NCBI GenBank assembly: GCA_942491735.1
Contig: CALOCN010000014.1
Span: 558,001-622,000, forward strand
Direction of reading: 5' to 3'
Length of the DNA: 64,000 bases
Source of the DNA: CALOCN01 sp942491735
Lineage (GTDB): Bacteria > Eisenbacteria > RBG-16-71-46 > JABDJR01
How positions within the stretch are numbered: the stretch's first letter is position 1; every line of letters starts with the position of its first letter. The position numbers were made by a program, and so were the translations under genes. Shown one piece after another: positions 59,878 through 64,000 of the stretch. Under the pieces are notes generated by a model. It did not search any database. It saw only the letters and a list, made by a program, of their open reading frames with translations, and was not told the origin of the DNA.

Positions 59878-61182
59878 ATGCGTCCCCTGGCCCTGTTGAT
59901 CGGGTTGCTCCTTGCGGCCATGGCACCCCCTTCCCGGGCCGGGACAGCCATCAGTTTGTCCGACCGCATACTCATCGACGGTTCCGCCGAGGAGTACCTC
60001 CCGGACGAGACCATGTTCCAGGTCAGTCCGGACGGTCGGAAAGAGGAGAGCTCCGCGGACTCGCGTTGGGGCGTCTTCGACGACCTGAATCAGATCCGCA
60101 TCACCTGGGATGCGCGGTTCCTCTATGTCGCGGTGGAAGGGTTCACCGGAGGCGCCTTCGGACGCGGCAACAACGTGATGATCTTCTTCGATACCGTCCC
60201 GGTCGCTACCGGCAACTCCCCCGGGCTCTCCGGTCTGACCAACCTCAACTCCTGGCGACGCAACATCGTCTTCGACGGCGGTTTCTTTCCCGACCTGTTC
60301 ATGGCGACCTGGGACGGCAACCAGACTCCCCAGTTGTGGACCGTCTCGGGCGACAACCAGGTGCTTCAGGTCCCACAGACCGGATTCCGGACCGTGGCCA
60401 CCTTCTCCGGACAGCAGGCGGGCCGTGCCATGGAGGCGGCGATTCCCTGGGATATCGTGTTCCTGGGCAAGGGCACCTCCGAGTTCCAGTCGGGTTATGG
60501 CGACACCGTCTACGTGATGCCCGAATCGGTGCGTCAACTCCGGGTCGCCGCGTGGATCACCGCCGCCGACGACGGCCTGGGCGGCCCCGACACGGCACCG
60601 GACAACCTGGGGGGGCATCAGGTGGACGCCGGGATCCAGGTGGTCATGGACAACTTCATGATCATTCAGCTCGATACGCTCAACGTCTTCGGGGAGTCGG
60701 AGCGGGACCAGGTGGTCGACTTCGGGGTCGAGGTACGCAAACCCACCGTGCCCGGCATGTCCAACGAGGCGTACGACGCCATTCGCAGGGCGTTCTTCTT
60801 CATCCCCCCTCCCATCATCGGACAGGCGGTCGAGATCGTGGGGCTGCAGACCGGACCCCGGCTCATTGCTCCCGAACTGGGAGAGACGGCCACGTTTCGC
60901 TTCAATGTCTCCCCGGAACTCCTCGACCCCGGAATCCGGCAGCTGAGGACATTCCCTTTCACTGCCGAGCTGTACGACCTCCAGGGGAGGCGGGTACGGA
61001 TCCTGTACGAGAACGAGGAGTTCACCGTCGACGAACTGGCGGCCGAGGATCCTCCGCCCAGCAACGTCATCGACGGCCGGGACGACAACGGCAACCTGCT
61101 CGAGGCCGGAACCTATGTTCTTGTCGTGATCTACGAGCCGCTCCAGAGTCAGGAGCGCGCCACGGTAACCATCGTCCGATGA
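59878..61182 (+). CDS. Secreted CBM9-like protein with FlgD-like C-terminus
   Basis: 434 residues. Signal peptide MRPLALLIGLLLAAMAPPSRA. Residues about 25-230 resemble the CBM9/DOMON-type beta-sandwich found on extracellular polysaccharide enzymes: ISLSDRILIDGSAEEYLPDE at the start, ITWDARFLYVAVEGFTGG, NNVMIFFDTVP, MEAAIPWDIVF. The C-terminal about 110 residues are FlgD-like: FTAELYDLQGRRVRILYE, then DGRDDNGNLLEAGTYVLVV. No catalytic residues seen. Start: ATG 59878 gives the signal peptide directly; the frame extends to a TTG at 59854. The ribosome site is weak. First gene of a four-gene operon; its stop overlaps the next start (ATGA). Confidence 0.8.
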   Translation: MRPLALLIGLLLAAMAPPSRAGTAISLSDRILIDGSAEEYLPDETMFQVSPDGRKEESSADSRWGVFDDLNQIRITWDARFLYVAVEGFTGGAFGRGNNVMIFFDTVPVATGNSPGLSGLTNLNSWRRNIVFDGGFFPDLFMATWDGNQTPQLWTVSGDNQVLQVPQTGFRTVATFSGQQAGRAMEAAIPWDIVFLGKGTSEFQSGYGDTVYVMPESVRQLRVAAWITAADDGLGGPDTAPDNLGGHQVDAGIQVVMDNFMIIQLDTLNVFGESERDQVVDFGVEVRKPTVPGMSNEAYDAIRRAFFFIPPPIIGQAVEIVGLQTGPRLIAPELGETATFRFNVSPELLDPGIRQLRTFPFTAELYDLQGRRVRILYENEEFTVDELAAEDPPPSNVIDGRDDNGNLLEAGTYVLVVIYEPLQSQERATVTIVR

Positions 61183-62054
61183 CACGCGTCCCCGGCCTGG
61201 TCGCGGCAGCCCTGCTCCTCACCGTCACCGGTGCCGGGGCGGACTACTTCGACCGGATCGAGGTCGGGGCCCGGGGCATCGGCCTGGCGGGTGCCTACGG
61301 CGCCGACGTCCGGGATGTGACCGCCGCCTACTGGAATCCCGGCGCCCTCTCGTTCCTGGACCGTCCCGAGGTGGTGTTCACCCACGGACGTCCCTATGTG
61401 GTGAACGAGCTGGCGGCGAACTCCATCGCGGCCGGCTTCGAGTTCGCCGGCGGGGGACTCGCCGCGACCTGGCATCGTCTCGGTGTGGACGGGGTGGTGG
61501 CCGAGGACATGATCGCCTTGGCCTACGGAAGGCGTCTCACCGGTAATGGGAGCCGCACCATCCATGCTGGGCTGGCCGCCAAGCTGGCCATGGTCTCGTT
61601 CAACCCCACCGCCGGCTCCCGGGACTTCGGTTCCAAGTCCGGATTCACCGGGGACCTCGGTCTGTTGTGGCAGGAGGGGCGTGCCGTCAGCCTGGGGTTG
61701 GTGTGGAGGAACGTGCTCCAGCCCACCTACGACTTCGTCGGCGACGACGGGGGAGCGACCCTGCCCACCGGGTTCGAGATCTCCGGTTCGTATCGCTGGC
61801 GCAAGGAACTGGGGGTCCTGATGGATGTGACCACGGTGGGGGGGGAGACGATCTGGAACTACGCCGGTGAGCTGTGGTTCTACGACGTCTTTGCCCTGCG
61901 TGCCGGCGTACGGGATACCGAGTTCGCCGGTGGCATCGGAGTGCGTGGAACCACCTGGGAAGTGGACGTCTCCTTCATCACCAACAAGGTCCTGGGCAAC
62001 TCCTACTATGCCTCGGTCCAGTTCTTCATTCCCAGCCCCGGGGGTGAACCGTGA
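61179..62054 (+). CDS. PorV/PorQ-family outer-membrane protein
   Basis: 291 residues. Signal peptide (LVAAALLLTVTGAGA). The mature N-terminus IEVGARGIGLAGAYGADVRDV followed by AAYWNPGALSFL is the PorV/PorQ (UPF0164) signature, where a conserved loop with NPA/NPG plugs the barrel. Alternating strands continue to the terminal YYASVQFFIP. Unlike the protein at 56207 it has no OmpA extension. The ATG overlaps the previous stop (ATGA) and its own stop overlaps the next GTG (GTGA). PorV-type proteins serve as cargo carriers of type IX secretion; the preceding gene encodes a protein with a FlgD-like C-terminal domain, a plausible cargo. That pairing is inferred. Confidence 0.85.
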   Translation: MTRVPGLVAAALLLTVTGAGADYFDRIEVGARGIGLAGAYGADVRDVTAAYWNPGALSFLDRPEVVFTHGRPYVVNELAANSIAAGFEFAGGGLAATWHRLGVDGVVAEDMIALAYGRRLTGNGSRTIHAGLAAKLAMVSFNPTAGSRDFGSKSGFTGDLGLLWQEGRAVSLGLVWRNVLQPTYDFVGDDGGATLPTGFEISGSYRWRKELGVLMDVTTVGGETIWNYAGELWFYDVFALRAGVRDTEFAGGIGVRGTTWEVDVSFITNKVLGNSYYASVQFFIPSPGGEP

Positions 62055-63607
62055 CCAAGGTCGTTCTCCGCCGCGTGGTCCTGGCCGCTGTCGTCCTGTT
62101 GGGCGTCGGGTTCACCGCTGCCGCCGAGGCCTACACCCAGCTCAACGGCGAGTACTTCTTCCTCGTCGACATGCGCAAGCAGGATCGTCGTTTCATCTGG
62201 GACTTCGAGAGCAACAGCGACGACACCTTCAACAACCTCCAACTGCGCCTGTTCAGCCAGCCGCTCAACGGCGTGGAAGCGTTCATGCAGATTGCCGCCG
62301 AGTGGAATACCGGCAACAACAGCAACCGCCGGCCCCTGTTCCAGTACCAGAACGCGCACCTTCGTTTCCGGCGGGATTTCCGTGGTTGGGGGTTCGACTC
62401 GTACCTGTTCAGCCGCCAGGATCGCTTCTGGGTCAACAACGACCTGATCCGGGTGGTGGATGGCCGGGCCAACGACGGGGGCAATGCCCAGGGAGCCCGA
62501 ATCGACCTCTACGGCTGGCGGGGCGTCAACCTGTCCTTCATCGCCAGCGACTATTCCAGTCAGAGCAATCCCAACACCGGTTCCACCCCCGAACAGCCCA
62601 CCCCCACCGACGACGGGTACGTGGCCCGCTACCGCCAGGACTTCCTTGGCAACCGGATGCGACTGGGCCTCACCTGGAACCGGAAGAACAACCGGTTCGA
62701 GGGCACGGATACGACCTATACCCAGGTGTGGGGCGGGGACTACCGGTACAACTTCCGGGGAACCGACTACCGCGTGGAGTACGCCGAGGGACGCCAGGTC
62801 AACGAAGGGACGGACTATACGCGCAAGGGTTGGGACCTGGGATCCTTCTCCTTCAACGACCCCTCGTCCTGGCTCCCCTCGGATGCCGTGCTCAAGGCGG
62901 AGATCCGGGCCTTCCGGGTGGGGAACCACGATTTCGGTTTCCTCAACCTGGCCGGCAACCTCTTCTACTACGGCCCCGACTTCCGCAACGAGATGGGCGA
63001 GAACATCAACGACGAGGCCGGGTACTACATCAACACCTGGTACCTCGTACCGGCCCGCGCCATTACCTGGACCAACAACTACACCTCCCTGACCAAACGG
63101 GCCACCCAGAGCCGTCACTACACCGAGTGGTTCAGTGAACTCTATATGGAGTTCAAGAAGGGCTTCACGGCCAAGTTCCAGTACTACGACCGCACCAACC
63201 GGGACTGGTTCACCGACGGGGACCAGACGATCAAGGTGGTCAGCAACAACGACGACATCGTGGCCGAGATGCAGGTGGAGAACCGTTTGGCCTGGATGCG
63301 GGTGCAGTTCCGGATCAAGGACCTCGACACCCTGTTCCAGAAGGAACTGGCCGCGATCGAGACCTCCATCAACATCTCGAATCCGCTCAAGCTCTACACC
63401 CGATTCGCATTCGGCAACGATCCGGCGCGGACCCGCAAGGGGCTCTTCGCGGAACTGCAGTGGCGGCCCCGGCCGGGGGTCGAGATGTTCGTGGGCTATG
63501 GGCCGTTCTGGATCGGCGCGGGCGGGAACCCGGTGTTCGAGGGGAACCTGCAGGGAAGCGCCGACAACAAGGATCTTCTTCGGATCATCCTGAGGGGTAC
63601 GTTCTGA
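62051..63607 (+). CDS. Outer-membrane beta-barrel protein (porin-like)
   Basis: 518 residues. Signal peptide (VVLAAVVLLGVGFTAAAEA). The mature protein is a series of long amphipathic strands rich in Tyr, Phe and Asn (AFMQIAAEWNTGNN, AHLRFRRDFRGWGFDSYLF, RIDLYGWRGVNLSFIASDYS, YVARYRQDFLGNRMRLGLTW, KLYTRFAFGNDPAR) and ends in LRIILRGTF, the terminal Phe recognised by the outer-membrane assembly machinery. It is large enough for 16-18 strands. GTG start at 62051 is set by GTGA overlap with the previous gene. Position in a LacI-controlled operon with glucan-binding domains suggests sugar uptake or surface display, but the substrate is not proven. Confidence 0.82.
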   Translation: MTKVVLRRVVLAAVVLLGVGFTAAAEAYTQLNGEYFFLVDMRKQDRRFIWDFESNSDDTFNNLQLRLFSQPLNGVEAFMQIAAEWNTGNNSNRRPLFQYQNAHLRFRRDFRGWGFDSYLFSRQDRFWVNNDLIRVVDGRANDGGNAQGARIDLYGWRGVNLSFIASDYSSQSNPNTGSTPEQPTPTDDGYVARYRQDFLGNRMRLGLTWNRKNNRFEGTDTTYTQVWGGDYRYNFRGTDYRVEYAEGRQVNEGTDYTRKGWDLGSFSFNDPSSWLPSDAVLKAEIRAFRVGNHDFGFLNLAGNLFYYGPDFRNEMGENINDEAGYYINTWYLVPARAITWTNNYTSLTKRATQSRHYTEWFSELYMEFKKGFTAKFQYYDRTNRDWFTDGDQTIKVVSNNDDIVAEMQVENRLAWMRVQFRIKDLDTLFQKELAAIETSINISNPLKLYTRFAFGNDPARTRKGLFAELQWRPRPGVEMFVGYGPFWIGAGGNPVFEGNLQGSADNKDLLRIILRGTF

Positions 63608-64000
63608 TGGGCACGAGACGCTTGCCGTGGATTGCCGCGGATCGTCCGGGCCGGTCCGGTGCACGGGCCGGGCTGCTCGGAGTCCTGTTGGCCGTGGCGG
63701 GGTTCCTCCTGAACCCGGGTGCGCCGGCGTGGGCCGGGGTGGAAGGGGTTCCGGGGGGGATCCGTTTCACCCTGTCGGACCCTCTGGCCGGGTCGGTCCA
63801 TCTGGCCGGGGACTTCAACGGGTGGAACGGGACCGCGAACCCCATGACCGCGAAGGACGGGGTGTGGAGCGTGGTGGTCAAGTTCCCGGAGGGACAGCAC
63901 CAGTACAAGTTCGTGGTGGACGGGCAATGGATCGCGGACCCGGACAACCCGGTCACCGCGGGGGACTTCGGGAACTCGGTGGTGCAGGTCGACGCAAAGG
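63607..64000 (+). CDS. Exported protein with CBM48-like glycogen/starch-binding domain, cut by the right edge
   Basis: 131 codons are visible from the ATG at 63607, which overlaps the previous stop (TGATG). Residues 1-43 form a long signal peptide (LLGVLLAVAGFLLNPGAPAWA). Residues about 47-130 match the AMPK-type/CBM48 glycogen-binding fold: GIRFTLSDPLAGSVHLAGDF, NGWNGTANPM, WSVVVKFPEGQHQYKFVVDG, WIADPDNP, with the Trp and Lys positions that contact alpha-glucan. What follows is outside the window; the fold often leads a glycoside hydrolase or glucan-binding protein. Fourth gene of the LacI-controlled operon. Confidence 0.82.
   Translation, partial: MGTRRLPWIAADRPGRSGARAGLLGVLLAVAGFLLNPGAPAWAGVEGVPGGIRFTLSDPLAGSVHLAGDFNGWNGTANPMTAKDGVWSVVVKFPEGQHQYKFVVDGQWIADPDNPVTAGDFGNSVVQVDAK

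Noticed and set aside
1..64000. CRISPR arrays, rRNA genes, prophage or intact insertion sequences
   Set aside because: No regularly spaced repeats, rRNA signatures, phage structural genes or complete transposase were found; the only mobile trace is the IS256 remnant.

Overview
The window is high-GC DNA from a Gram-negative bacterium. Evidence for an outer membrane: many signal peptides, lipoboxes and predicted outer-membrane barrels, two PorV/PorQ-like proteins, an OmpA domain, and FlgD-like C-terminal domains on secreted proteins. With two-component propeller sensors, this points to the FCB superphylum (an Eisenbacteria-, Krumholzibacteria- or Latescibacteria-like lineage). That placement is inference; there is no rRNA here.

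Layout. 1-10.6 kb: a secreted protein cut by the left edge, DinB, a secreted GHL15-like/fibronectin-III protein and a hybrid propeller histidine kinase. 10.6-13.7 kb (minus strand): lipoprotein hydrolase, Tic20/DUF4870-like membrane protein, methyltransferase and an RluB-type pseudouridine synthase. 13.9-17.4 kb: 3-hydroxyacyl-CoA dehydrogenase, enoyl-CoA hydratase, thiolase and an outer-membrane barrel, mostly with overlapping stops and starts. 17.4-19.4 kb: a small accessory patch with an IS256-type transposase remnant, a secreted protein and a lipoprotein. 19.4-23.8 kb: a kinase-fold protein, a membrane Ser/Thr kinase and a CPA1 antiporter. 23.8-27.0 kb (minus strand): ECF sigma factor, putative anti-sigma factor and two HEAT-repeat proteins.

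27.2-39.9 kb is housekeeping: an isopropylmalate/isocitrate-type dehydrogenase, tRNA-Leu, the tig-clpP-clpX-lon proteostasis cluster, a class V aminotransferase with SerA (a likely serine pathway), purA behind what looks like an attenuator, tRNA-Lys and a YchF-like GTPase.

39.9-57.9 kb holds the most unusual locus: a promoter, a roughly 600-nt leader with a candidate pseudoknot, one gene for a 5085-residue surface protein ending in a FlgD-like domain, and directly downstream a PorV-like barrel fused through calcium-binding repeats to an OmpA peptidoglycan-binding domain. A plausible reading is a giant exported surface protein and its outer-membrane partner.

57.9-64 kb: a DUF2007-type protein and a small membrane protein, then a LacI-family regulator with matching operator-like palindromes at its own promoter and at the promoter of the next operon. 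That operon has four overlapping genes: a secreted CBM9-like/FlgD-like protein, a PorV/PorQ-like protein, an outer-membrane barrel, and a CBM48-like (glycogen/starch-binding) protein cut by the right edge. It looks like a LacI-controlled glucan-related envelope operon.

Several genes have a TAnnnT -10 box only 6-7 nt before the start codon, which suggests leaderless transcripts.
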